Assembly (NCBI GenBank): GCA_033030425.1
Contig: JAUFSD010000002.1
Coordinates: 2,418,001-2,482,000 of the forward strand
Direction of reading: 5' to 3'
Source of the DNA: Verpa conica
Lineage: Eukaryota; Ascomycota; Pezizomycetes; Pezizales; Morchellaceae
DNA: 64,000 nucleotides
Below are positions 49,114 through 60,500 of this stretch, one piece after another. The position numbers were made by a program, and so were the translations under genes. Under the pieces are notes generated by a model. The model worked only from the letters and a program-made list of their open reading frames with translations. It did no database searches and was not told the origin of the DNA. How positions within the stretch are numbered: position 1 is the first letter of the stretch; the number at the start of each line of letters is the position of its first letter.

Positions 49114-49957
49114 TTTGTAAGCTGCAGAGGGTGTGGGAAACGAGGGTGGGTGAGCGAGATAGCTGTGTTGAAGATCCCCCTGTGGTACGTTGAAATGTGA
49201 GGTGTCAAAGATGGGTTGGGTGATGATGGTGAGGTGATGACGATGATGGGGGAGGGGGCGAGGGGGCGAGGGCGAGGGGGAGGCTAAAGAAGCTGCTGTC
49301 CAAGGAAGCAGAAGTTGGGCATGAAAGTAAAGGGGCAGCTGGGAGCTATTCTCTCTTTCCTTTATTGTTCCTTTCTCTTGGATGTTTATTTATTCTCACT
49401 ACCTCCGGGTGGGACCACGTTCAAAGGTCAGAGAGAGAGTACATGGAATTACCGCAGCTGGCAGTCGGTTGCGAGACTCTCTGCCTCTCTTCTGTAAAGT
49501 CTCCAATTCACTCAAGAAAAGAAAAGAATGGGAAAAAACAATATACGCGGTTAAATGCTCTTCACTCCTCCGCATCAGCTGAGACCCGAAGAAAACTTAT
49601 TAAAATTTCATCATCGCTGGAAGTGTCGAATGGATAAAAGTCGCGCACAAAGTGGCTTTTCCAGATCTCATTCTTGGCACTGGGGTGGACCCGGTAAAGC
49701 CATGTAGGGGTTTCCCACGTCAAATCCCATCTGCCATGTGAGGCACGGCACACGAGCACACCACACGAGCAGAAAAATTCTCCGTCCCGCACTTTACCAA
49801 ACACTCTTTGACGCAATCCTTTACTACTCCAGCGGGAACGCTCCCCCTCCAAGCCCAGTGCTGCCGGGTAACTAATATTCTGGGATGCCTAAACATTCAA
49901 ATTACATGTGTATTATGTGAGTAGAGGGGAGAATTCGGCCCTTTGTCCAATCCCTAT
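49114..49957. other. Intergenic spacer upstream of LAMTOR2
   Basis: G-rich low-complexity DNA (GAGGGGGCGAGG repeats near 49250-49285) close to the LAMTOR2 start, then a less biased stretch. A 96-codon minus frame at 49562-49852 is of doubtful reality. Confidence 0.45.
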
Positions 49958-51229
49958 CTAAGGCCACATCGCTATTATTTCTTTCTTATCAACCTTCGTC
50001 TTCTTATCCCGCGCAATGAAATAGTTTTCCTTTGACTCCTGTATATTCCTGCTTAATATCCCGAGAAGAAAAATAAAAAATAGTGGAATGAGGACATACT
50101 GGTCTCGAAGACTTTGGTTTGTTCCGAACAACATTATTAAATACCATCCCAATTGATCTCTCCAATAAAGTATCTTCTGAGCCTTGATAGAACTTGCATA
50201 CAAATGCCCCATGCGGCTTAAGGACATCAATGCAGAAGTAGAGAGCTTCAATGCAGAGATCCTATATCCACATGGATTGTCAACCAATATCATAAAACCA
50301 CCGTAGTACTTAGGGCAGTTCAAAGGAGAATTGGGGGAAGACCCACCATACTCCCCGCATGGTCTCTAAACGGCATTCCCGAAGTATTCATTAACCTATA
50401 CGGCTGGCCTAAGCTTTGTCTCCATAACCCAGTAGGAATAGCCCAGGGTTCGCACATATCGCTCAGTACCACGTCTACAGAATCCACGCCTATTTTCATA
50501 TCCCCAGTTTTTGCCCGCTTCTCTTCTTCCTGTGCCATCATTCGCTCCCGCTCAATATATCCTTGACTCGCTTCTTCCACATCCTGCTTTGCCGCCTCTC
50601 CATCCCGAAAGACTAGCGGTTTCCTCGGCCGCCCACGCTCAGGATTCGAGAGAAACTTTCTCATCTCTGCTTGAATCAACGGTGAGGTAAAGTCACCCTG
50701 GATTGTGGATGCGCCCGTTGGAGGCAGAGCGGGAATGATGTCGACGCCGAGAACACGGCCACGGGGAGCAGTCCTATCCACCGCGACCTGGAAAATAAGC
50801 TTTCCACCACCCTACTAACTCTAGAGGAGGGTTAATATACCTGGGTCCAAGAACCTGGAGCATATCCCTACATCTTCCGCTCATCAGCAAATCCCTCCTT
50901 CCCTTCTCCTCCATCTCTTCCTTTCTATCACTCTAGGATAAACGCACGAGATCAACGACTGTCTGGCCACGTTTGAAAATTTTGTATTCCTTATCAATTT
51001 CTAGTAATTTAATACCAGCTCTACTCTTCAGCCCTTTAAAATCAGCCAATTTTTTGGCCGGATCATTTGCTTGCCGTAGAAGCCATCTTTTTGACGATCC
51101 GTCCGAGGCATGCCGTACGTAAATTGAGGTGAGGTGAGTGGATGGAGCGAGAGAATACCCAAGAGCATGCCACCGCGGGCTAGAGGTGAGGATAGAGGAA
51201 AGGTTCCGAAAGGCACGATGAGATTTCAT
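49958..51229 (-). CDS. MRM2: Mitochondrial 21S rRNA 2'-O-methyltransferase (FtsJ/Mrm2)
   Basis: Five exons, 50948..51229, 50841..50867, 50347..50787, 50100..50261 and 49958..50038, give 330 residues. A start at 51316 would add 29. The N-terminus (MKSHRAFRNLSSILTSSPRW) resembles a mitochondrial leader. The SAM motif VVDLGYAPGSWTQVAVD spans exons 1-3, exon 2 being only 27 nt. The FtsJ K-D-K-E tetrad can be traced: Lys in SRAGIKLLEID, Asp in VVLSDMCEPW, Lys in GAFVCKFYQG and Glu in SRPESKENYFIA. Yeast Mrm2 methylates a conserved uridine in the peptidyl-transferase centre of mitochondrial 21S rRNA. An insertion of about 65 residues separates the SAM motif from the catalytic Asp. Confidence 0.92.
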
Positions 51230-52563
51230 TGTTTCGAGTATCCCAAATCTTGTGGTACTTGGAGGTGCTTTTTTTTGCTTTCCCCATGCAATGATGAATG
51301 CGGCTCTATACAACATGCAGATTCCAAAGCAACGCTAATGACAATAGAGGTTAGCGTACCGGCTCCCGGCGTGGTTACATGTCAAGTAACCACCAAGGTG
51401 TCGAGAAATCCAGAGACCTCACAACACCTGGTGTCGTCCTCAGCCTGACTAAAAACCCCTTGAAAGATTACAAAAGAGATACAAACAGTATTACAAAATC
51501 ATCCGCACACCAATCTGCCGCCTTATGAGGTCGTTGCACCAGTTGACAGAAGTAAGGCAAAGACGCCGATGCTGGTCTTACATTGCGGGGTACAACCATC
51601 GGGTATTACCCCCCTTTCTAGGCATCCGAGATACTGCCTTCGTAATAGACTTTCGTATTAAGTATTTTCACTCCACATCGAAAGGACTCTTGTTCAACTA
51701 TTATTCGCTGGCCCTGATATAAATCCGGATGAGCACATGATAGAAATGTGCTTTTTAGCAGCAGTGCCCATACGACAGTAGCATTGGTCTCTTTTTGGGA
51801 ATAGCAACAGAAACCGATGTAGCTTGCTTCTATAGGCTCCGAGTGAGAATTAGTGAGTACAGGCCTACGAATACATTATCGCGGCGGGTCTTACCGAGAA
51901 AACTGGGATAGGAGATTACAAATTAGGGAGATTGGTGATGATAATGAATTTTGTTCGCTGGCCCTATTGGCTTTATATTGGGGTTTTTTTTCCCTGATAG
52001 ATCTCGTGATTGGCCGGTGTGCCGTAAGCAGCAGAGTTGGTAGGGAAGGTTTGTAGGACGAAACCGATAGGAAGAGACTTCTAAGAGGCTAAATAAATCC
52101 ATAGATTACGTATTCTTACATCTATATCGATTACTCTTATACTCTTATCATGTATCCTCGATTAATGGTCCCCGTTACGCGCTAGGAAAACAGTCACAAA
52201 TTTAAACTCGATACAGATACAGTCATTCTAATTATCCATCCCAAGGCCTCCAAACTCCCTAATACCAATATACAATTCACTTACTTAAGTTGGACCTTCT
52301 CACTTGCTTTTTCAGCAGCTCACTTTCACTAATGCATACTAGACATTGTATACTTGTGCGAGTGAGATCTTATGACCTATGCTCTATAGGGACAGCTCGA
52401 CACGTAAAGCTTTTCTTAAGCCAAGTAATGTTAATAATATAGGACAATAGTTATTTTCTAATTTTAATCACTGATAACCCAATGAGAATAAAGATAAAAA
52501 CCTATCTGCTATTTTCCGTCTTAAATTTTCACTGTAGACACCCTATTCATGCAAACATGGCTT

Positions 52564-52610
52564 CATGAATGAATTAATCAATTAATCATAAGTACACAGA
52601 GCCCAAAGGA
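52564..52610 (-). repeat. Dispersed tail motif, copy 3
   Basis: Read on the minus strand it begins CCTTTGGGCTCTGTGTACTT, then ATGATTAATTGATTAATTCATT. It shares about 30 of the first 33 positions with the copy at 26603-26647, including the 4-nt-periodic tail. Confidence 0.55.
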
Positions 52611-53221
52611 AAATGACTCCATAATTTCCTACTTACTAGTTAGTACTGTATACTAGTACAATTTACTTAGCCTAAGATAACCAAGCCTTAATAATACATG
52701 TACTTACGAAAATTTAATTAACACTATCAGATAGTCTCTTTAGGGCAAGAAGACGCAAACCTAATCCGCAAGGCACAGACTAACTGAACAAGAGGATTTT
52801 ATTCAGCCCGACGCGTGGACTGCCGCTTTGGAGTAGCCCAATGGGAGGTAGTTTTTAAACCACGGTGAAAGGAGCCAAATGGATCGGGCATAAATCTAAT
52901 GACATTGATAGCCCGGACACCAGCTATGAGAGAGATTTATTATAGTGGTGTTTCCCAGACCACTAGCGAATGTACTAAAGGAGTACTACGCCCTTGAAGA
53001 TGACTTGATGGGTGAAGCCGCAAGAAAGGGAAAACTAAACTATTTGTAGCTGGCTAATATCGAAAATAGTAAGTCGATAGAAATCAAGACCTTGTATTTT
53101 ATAGGAAGATTTCAGAAACAGACAATCAATAATAGAGGTTGCGACGAAAATATTCTACCCAAAGCATAAATAGCCCACGGGTAAGCAAACGGGTGCAGAA
53201 GGGGAAAAGAATTTACCGTCG

Positions 53222-53328
53222 CATATACTGGTGAACCTGTCCCTTCCCCCTTCTTTCTCTCATAGGTTGTTACAAGTTGAGCCACCGCCACATAGGAGGC
53301 GAGACAGCATTTCCACCGGGCCTTGGGA
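53222..53328. mobile_element. Decayed relative of the 33244-33384 element
   Basis: Three blocks align in order with the intact copy: CTGGTGAACCTGTCCCTT (intact CCGGTGAAGCTGCCCCTT), then TTGAGCCACCGCCAC (intact TTGATCCACCGCCAC), then CAGCATTTCCACCGGG before CTTGGGATA (intact GCAGCATTTTTCACCGGG). The left terminus is largely lost. Confidence 0.65.
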
Positions 53329-54498
53329 TAGGCACATCTAAAAAACCCACTTACCCAGTTATGAAGTGCCAAGAATATTGGCCATTCAATGAGTCAAGTG
53401 ATAACACTATTTGCTGAACCAATCAGCCAGCGGGTTTAGAGGGCTCCTCAGGCGTCCTCCAACAGATGTAGAGTAGTACAGGTTTATTACGCTCCTGAGT
53501 CAACCATAGCTTCTTACTCGCTAATGGTGTAGAGCACTAGACTAGAAACTAAACATAACCGCCAAACAAATATTTAACATAAACCGCTTCAGTACCATGT
53601 TTCTACAACTCACATAGTAGCGGTCTCATCTTTTGCAAAACACAATATCAGCACAGCATTAATGTATCATAACTACACATACATTCATCTGTACAAAAAA
53701 GAAAATCATTACCATAATCATCATAAAAGCCCCTACTCTCCCTCGCCTTCTTGCAAATATATGCATCTACCTTAGCTACATGTACTTCTACAGTAAAGGA
53801 AACGATGCTCACAAAAGACTTAAAGGAAAAAGAAAAAGAAAAAAGAAACATTCATCAAATCATGCCCATTTCTTATACCCTGAACACTAACTTAACTACT
53901 TCAACCTTCAGGCCTCATCTTGAATCTCGCACACCATTTAAAAAAAATATGTATAATAAGAAGGTAAGTGAGGTTTGTCGTAGTGAGAAAAAAATAGAAG
54001 AAAAAAAAAAAGGATACCACCAACCAACCCGAACCCAGACAGACCCTCAAGTACAAAGAAAAGAATAAATAAAACTCGTAGAGCAGTGAAAGTGATGAAT
54101 ATCTCCAACCAATGAAGTGAAGAGAATAATAAAAAAAACTCCGTAGAACAGAAGAAAAAAACCCTTCGGACAAACACAAAGAGACACAAATCCTATGTAA
54201 AAAGTCCCATAAAAAGTAGAACCGACGAAAAGAACACCCTTCTGGAAGAGAGAAAAAAACCCACAGTGAAGAGGGTAAAGGAGGGAAGATGAGATCCCGA
54301 CAATATGCACCCGTATGCGAAAAAGAGAAATTCAAGTACAACCCCCACCAATTTTTGCTCCGAGGGAAAACAAAAAAAGAAAAAACCCTGATACAACCCT
54401 TCGTCCCCAAAACAAAAGGAGCTGTAGCGAAGAACAGATTTCCTGAAGACTTTTTTTGCTCCTTTTTTCCAAGATATCAACCAAAACAAAACTTTTTC

Positions 54499-57400
54499 TC
54501 ATATTTCTTCCATCCTCCAATCCTCCTCTTCTTGATAATTACCAATCTCTGAACTCGCAGACTGACTACCCACCATATCCTCGTCCTCAGACAAAGACAA
54601 TAGGGAGTCATCTGGGCCCCAGAGTCCTTCAAACACTGTTGCCGCAGCCCTCCTCCTTACATCAACCCAAATCAATTCATCTCTTTCCAACAGCTCTGAA
54701 ACTGTTGGTCGTTGGTCTGGATCAGCAGAAATCATCCAGGTGACAATCTCCTCAAGACCCCGTTTCTCCATAAATCTAGGCGGGTGTACAAGGTCTCCTG
54801 ATCTTGGCACATGTAGTAGTGATCCACTTCGACGTTTCCCAGACACGGCAAGTTGCTGGTCAGAGGCTTGTTTAGGACGGCGAGAGAGGATGGGTGAAGA
54901 TGGGTCTTCAAACGAAAATTCATCTTCCAAGAAGCCATTAACCATTTCTGTGGCTACTGGGTTCCCTTTCTCATCACGGTGTACAAATTCCCCGGATGAA
55001 CTGGTGGAAAGGATCGGGGCTACACTAATATCTCCGTCTCGGAGCTTCTGCCAGTCGGGCCCGTTCGGTGGAAGTGTTTCGTTCCCAGCAACTTCGATGA
55101 CTGTGAGCCCAAGAGCAAAAATATCCACAGGTTTATCATATTTAGCTGAACTGATGACTTCTGGAGCAATATATTCCCGGTCTCCTTCACGTTCCAACTC
55201 TTCAGCAACCGGCCATCTCGCAGCCATCCCAAAATCGCTGATTTTGAGTGCTCCGTCGAAAGTGATCAAAACATTGGCAGGCTTGAGATCCAGGTGGATA
55301 AAGCCAGAATCATGAATATGCTTGAGACCCTGAAAACAAAAGCAGTCAGCAAAAATTATCCTATCACAGTAACAGCGACAAAAGCTTACTAAACACAGCT
55401 CCAAAAGCATCTTCCACACACGAAACTCATCCAACCTTCCCTTGTTCCCGTGCATCTCCAGAAACTTATCCAAGCTTCCATTCTCGCAAAACTCTGTCTG
55501 AATATAAAGATGCCCACCCTCCTCCCAGCGATCCACAAATTCAACCACATGATCATGCCTTCCCAGTTCCTTCAAAATATTCACCTCCTCCATACGTCTG
55601 GCCCTCGCTTGGTTGCCGACCAGCGTCGATTTCGATTTCTTGACCGCATACGTTCTCAATGGAGGAGCTCTGGAAGACCTTAGTGGGGATGATCCAAAAG
55701 CAGAGGAACTCTTGGGTGTGGCTAACTGATGGGGGGTGAGCGGTGGATCGAGTGATTCGATAAACGCATGCCGCCGAGGACCTTGTGTAACCTGGTAAAC
55801 CTCTGAAAACTCTCCAGACCCAATATGCTTCACTTCTGAGAATCGCTGGACAAAGTCATCCGAGACCTGTACTGTCTGCCCATCCGCTGACTGCACCGCA
55901 TGAGTAGGTGGAGACGATGAGTCAAAACTAAATCTGGTAAAATATTCTTTTGAGGGGCTTGGGGTTGCTGGCAGCATGGTCTTGCTCGCATTGTTGGCTC
56001 GCCCAGAAATTGACAAACTACTGGGATCAGGAGGGACTATGGATTCTCTTGGTGTATGCGGGGTAGCGACATACCGTCCACGTAAACCGTCGGCTAGCAA
56101 GGGTTTGTTAGCAACCTTTTTATGTACCAGCTCGCCGTCGTCTTGCGGCCGAGAATAGTTGTACTCACAACTAGTATCAGTCCGCAGGCGCTTATTCGCG
56201 GTGAAAAAACTACCAAAGTTGCTGTACGCTTTTTTGGTTGGTGTTGGGGGGAGCTCGTATTCGCCGCTTGACTGATTGTCGTCTCCGTCATCATTACTCA
56301 TAGTGCTAGTCTTCCTCGCCAATAATTTCCATCGCCGAGTTTCAGATTCCGCTGGTGTTGAAGAACTCGAAGCAAAATCGGTCATGGACATTGATAATCC
56401 CCGGCTTTTGCCCGTAGTGCTCTTAGATTGAAGTGCAGACTGTGAAAAAAGAGGGGCAGTTGGTCGTTTGCATGGTGTATCTGGTTGAGGCCCATGGTCC
56501 TTCTCCGTAGTGAGGAGACGGCCACGTTTTGGTACAAAGCCTGTTGAATGAAACGCAGCAGGAAATGGTTTGGCAAATTTGTAGTTCTGCGGGGTAACCA
56601 GACCGCTGCTTTCTTGACTCGAAGGCCCTGGTGTGGATTGATCAACGGTTTGAGAAAGTGGGTGAGGATGTTGCGATGAGGGGTTGCCATTGAAAGGATG
56701 AATGGAAGCATTAGGTAAAGGAGCCACGTGATTTCCAAACGGAGAATCTTTTGAAGATTCAAAGAAATTTTCGACTGAAGTTACCCGACGCATTCTCGAA
56801 GCCGGATCCGATGGGGGAACAAAGTCGGTCTGTTGCTGCCTCGCCTGTGGCCTCGATTTTGCGAAATTTGGTTTATCGCCAAATACGTTACCTGAGCCTT
56901 TTTTGACGCCAGAATTTCGTTTAGGTGAGGGAGAAGAAGCACCGAAGGATGAAGATCCAAAAATGGGAGGCTTGTTTATAGAAGAAAACAACCCGGCTCC
57001 AACAGCTGATCGTCGCTTGGCAACGGGTGACCCACGACTCGCTTCACTGAGATTCATTATCCCATCACTCCTCTTGAGGGGACTTCCGGTAGAGGGCTTA
57101 TGCAATTCTTTGTTCTCGACCCCGATCCCTGCACGGTTCTGTCTCTGAGCTGCGAGCTTATCACGAGGGCTGGCGGGGCGGGGGCTTGACGAGCCAGAGC
57201 GCAGTGTCATCCCACTTGAATTCATATTGTTGTGTGTCGTAAGAGTCAGCGGAAACTTTGTAGGACTATCAGGAGTTGTTGTAGACCCCGTTGCAGACCC
57301 CCGCGATTTGAGTGGCGTTGTACTTTGTCGACGGGTAGCAGATCTAGTTTTTGTTGAAGCAGAAACAGGAAGCGTGATCGCAAAGGGCGATGAGCAAGAA

Positions 57401-57507
57401 TTCGGCGAGTGAAGCAGATGTCGCGATGAAGGAGATTTAGAATGCGGTCGCGAAAATAAAGTGGCGGTTTCGCCGTGCTGGCGATGGGGTGAATACGACG
57501 CGACCAT
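54499..57507 (-). CDS. WEE1: Wee1-type Cdk-inhibitory kinase
   Basis: Two exons, 55390..57507 and 54499..55329; removing a 60-nt intron (55330-55389) gives 982 residues. The first 550 or so are Ser/Pro/Thr-rich and disordered, with many SP/TP sites and Lys/Arg patches, as in fungal Wee1/Swe1. The kinase domain starts near VKHIGSGEFSEVYQV, has an insertion with the lysine motif TYAVKKSKSTL, then HLYIQTEFCENGSLDKFLE, the catalytic loop FIHLDLKPANVLI, ISDFGMA and YIAPEVISSAKYDKPVDIFA. Glu-Asn-Gly-Ser and the HLDLKPAN loop are typical of Wee1. It phosphorylates the inhibitory Tyr of Cdk1 and delays mitosis. An acidic SLSEDEDMVGSQSASSE tail could be a phosphodegron. Confidence 0.93.
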   Translation of the reverse strand: MVASYSPHRQHGETATLFSRPHSKSPSSRHLLHSPNSCSSPFAITLPVSASTKTRSATRRQSTTPLKSRGSATGSTTTPDSPTKFPLTLTTHNNMNSSGMTLRSGSSSPRPASPRDKLAAQRQNRAGIGVENKELHKPSTGSPLKRSDGIMNLSEASRGSPVAKRRSAVGAGLFSSINKPPIFGSSSFGASSPSPKRNSGVKKGSGNVFGDKPNFAKSRPQARQQQTDFVPPSDPASRMRRVTSVENFFESSKDSPFGNHVAPLPNASIHPFNGNPSSQHPHPLSQTVDQSTPGPSSQESSGLVTPQNYKFAKPFPAAFHSTGFVPKRGRLLTTEKDHGPQPDTPCKRPTAPLFSQSALQSKSTTGKSRGLSMSMTDFASSSSTPAESETRRWKLLARKTSTMSNDDGDDNQSSGEYELPPTPTKKAYSNFGSFFTANKRLRTDTSCEYNYSRPQDDGELVHKKVANKPLLADGLRGRYVATPHTPRESIVPPDPSSLSISGRANNASKTMLPATPSPSKEYFTRFSFDSSSPPTHAVQSADGQTVQVSDDFVQRFSEVKHIGSGEFSEVYQVTQGPRRHAFIESLDPPLTPHQLATPKSSSAFGSSPLRSSRAPPLRTYAVKKSKSTLVGNQARARRMEEVNILKELGRHDHVVEFVDRWEEGGHLYIQTEFCENGSLDKFLEMHGNKGRLDEFRVWKMLLELCLVSFCRCYCDRIIFADCFCFQGLKHIHDSGFIHLDLKPANVLITFDGALKISDFGMAARWPVAEELEREGDREYIAPEVISSAKYDKPVDIFALGLTVIEVAGNETLPPNGPDWQKLRDGDISVAPILSTSSSGEFVHRDEKGNPVATEMVNGFLEDEFSFEDPSSPILSRRPKQASDQQLAVSGKRRSGSLLHVPRSGDLVHPPRFMEKRGLEEIVTWMISADPDQRPTVSELLERDELIWVDVRRRAAATVFEGLWGPDDSLLSLSEDEDMVGSQSASSEIGNYQEEEDWRMEEI

Positions 57508-60500
57508 GATACAGCGGCTGGTCGAATCGCAGGACTTGCGATTAGAGTTCAGCGGCGTGTGGTGCTGCTACTAGATGATGGCCGACAAATTGGGGGAGGG
57601 GGGGGGTTGATGGATGATGATGGAATGTTTACACAGGAGGTCGGGGGGGGGGGTGGTAGTGATGTAGTGATGGTAGTGATGGTGGTCGGGTGGGATGAGA
57701 GAGGGGTAGATGATGGCTGTTAGCCTTGTAGGGTGGGTTGAGGAGTGTGTATATGTGGGAGAAAAGTTAAAGTTGATAAGGCGTTTAAAGGCAGCGTGAG
57801 CGTGTGTTGCTCCTGCTCCTGCTATTTGCTGGTGGTTGTGTTGTCTATGGGGGGACGCGTTAGCTGTTGTTGCTCTGGGACTTTGCTTTGCCTATTCAGG
57901 GGCGCGCGGAGAGTGGAGGAGAGGAGTTGGGGAGCAGAGAAGAGCGAGCAGCAGAAATTGGCGATCGGTCCAGACAGGAAACAACCTCAGTGTCTCTGGT
58001 GTGAGTCGTCGCCCGTGACCCAACCAGCGGTCTCCTCTCTGTGCTCTGCCCTCTCTGCTGCTCTGCTCGCTCTGCTCTGCTCCTGCACTTCCCTCTTCCG
58101 CTGCCAACCACCCGCCAGCCACCACTACCACACTCCCCATTCCCACTCTCACTCCCACGCCCACACACACCACTCCCCACCCTTCCCACAACAAACGAAC
58201 GCGCGGGGACGAGCTTACCCACAACAACCACACCTGTCCACGTGCTAATGGCCGCAACAACCACAACAAACAAAAATAAACACCGTTTCGTTTTGAACTT
58301 CAATAGAAGTTCCGAAACAACGAAACAACAAGACAACCGACCAGGATAAATGGAACAAGCTAAAGTCTCCCCTCTGCCTATTTTAGATGTAGGATAAAAT
58401 TGGATGCGACAAAATGTTTGAACCTTTGTTAAAAATAAAAATAAAAGTGAACCTAGGACTGTTCCGTGTAAAGTCGTGAGGAGTTTTTTTTTCTTTTTTT
58501 TTCTCTCTCTTTTCAATAAAATCGTGATTGAACCGTGATCGTAAATTAGATGTCCAAAGGGTCGTGAAGAAGGTAATGGAAATCAAAGAAAAAGGAACAA
58601 AATAAACACCAGACGTCTAGATTGCGTTCCACGCTACTGTTCTTTTCTTTTCTTCCCTTTTTTTTTCCTGCCTGTCAAAGGTGGGTACTGATTCTGATGT
58701 TTGAGATATTAAAAAAAACGAGTGTATCGAATCGGCCAGGCCTCGAGCAGGAACACGGATGCCGCACAGCAACAGAGAGAGTGTATGAAGAGAAGATGGA
58801 ATCGTGAGGCCACACAGCGGTCGCAGCGCGAAGAGGGGTTGGTAGCGGGGGGTATGGAAGAGGAGGGGGGAGGAGGATGGGAGATAGTAGATAAGTCCTC
58901 AGAGTATTAACTGTGTATGGGCAGGATGGAAATAGCACTATGATTGACCCCCCTTCCCCTACGGTTGTGAGGTGCGGGTGGGGAAGTAGGAATGCGGGAA
59001 GTAAGGAACTCTCCAATTGAGGATGAAGAGCGGGTGATGAAAGCGCGCCAGAGGGGAGAGTTGGAGAAGATGCGATGATCAGTATCGCACTTGCGCCAGG
59101 ACCAAGACGGACGGGGGATTCTTGCAGCAGAGAGACTTTGAAACAACGATGGAAGCTGCAGCTACAGATAGGTTCTCCGCGCGCAAGCTGAGAGGTTTGA
59201 GGGGCTAATAGAAACACAGGGGAAAATGGGGGGGACACGGCTGTTTTCTTGACCTTTGCCAGAAGAATTGAACTACGGGGGGGGCACTGAGTTTACTCCC
59301 GGGCATCAATCACAGCTTCCTGCTTGTTGTGCCTTGATAGATGAATACACGGAGAATGGGGATGAGTAGAACCTGGACTAGGTATTTGGCTACTGCCTAA
59401 CAACGGCTGTGTTTACAGGTTTACAGTCCAAATAGGGCAGCGAGGGGCAAGATTAAGATGAGTTATTGGCTCTGTAAGGAAAGGCACTACGGGATGTCGT
59501 TGCTGCTGCTGCTGGAGTACTTGCAGAGTGCAGGTTATCCTAGCGTGGCGTGTCTGCTCTGCTGCTGAGATGTTGAAGGCGCATATCACCGCTTCTGTCA
59601 CTCTGAGGTCAGAAAAACATAACAAACACAAGAACTGCCATATCCCTGTAACATACTGGAAACAGACACGGCGCGGGGTAGTTTGTCTCACGATTACTAA
59701 GTATACCAGCGGAACCAATCGCTGGTACAGTACATGTATGGTAATTGATCAAGCTAGTCTACCGGCATGTTCCTACTGATGCTTACATGTAGTATATTAC
59801 ATGTATTCGAAAGTGTATATGATATAAACTCCCCAATAGATAGACTCCATGGCCTTGTTTATTTATAAAAAGAGCCTTTATCGACCCTATTTCCCTTTGA
59901 TATCTAGATACATGTAGGTAAGGAGGCCCCGATCGATCCGTATCCTGTTAGTACATGTAATTACTCCATAATACATACACCACCTGTTATTCCTTTCGTC
60001 AGCACCTACCCTCCACGATCCTGAATTCCATTGTTTATCGTCATCCCCTTATGCGCATTCCATCCACGATACCCGTCAGCTTGGATCCTGATAGCTTGGC
60101 AGGAATGGGCACCGCGTGCCCGGAACCAAGGATAGACACGCTGTGGCGACCACATCCGATGAGCACCATCGCGAGGCAAGTGCGCGCTGCACACCAGTGG
60201 AGACAGTCACAGTCCAGCACGGACCAAAAGCAGTGCATACGATATATGCGCGCGGAAACTTCTGTGGCATGCGTACATGATACACGCTAGAGTAAGCTCT
60301 TTGGACTTCTACGAATGCAGATATTTGTATTTATGAGAAAAAAGACTTGTGAGAAAAAAGAAATCGCCCCTGATTATAGGTCTCCCCCCTTCGGTGCTGA
60401 ACGCCACTATTGCGGGCCCGGCGTATATTGCATATCTTAACTCTGTAAAGTCGAACATGTGTTTTTTTTTTCTACCTCAGACTAAGGCGAGAAATCGGAT

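Larger units (their letters stand above)
51230..54498. other. Gene-free AT-rich region
   Basis: About 3.3 kb without a supportable gene. Contains a decayed MITE copy (53222-53328), a tail-motif copy (52564-52610) and two TACATGTA sites. Purine-rich DNA at 53990-54400 adjoins the 3' end of the Wee1 gene and produces long meaningless Phe-rich frames on the minus strand. Confidence 0.5.

Noticed and set aside
49562..49852. 96-codon minus-strand frame upstream of LAMTOR2
   Set aside because: Composition is plausible, but there is no family, no support for splice sites and no room for a clear gene. Left undecided.
53901..54489. Phe/Leu-rich minus-strand frames downstream of WEE1
   Set aside because: They arise from A-rich plus-strand sequence. 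They look like membrane helices but are compositional artefacts.
57745..58248. 167-codon plus-strand frame, with overlapping frames of 206 and 125 codons on the minus strand
   Set aside because: Repetitive Cys/Ser/His or Val/Gly composition from low-complexity DNA, all frames open at once, and no domain.
58675..59238. 187-codon minus-strand frame
   Set aside because: Leu/Pro/Ser-rich translation of purine-rich DNA with no recognisable motif or conserved-looking start.
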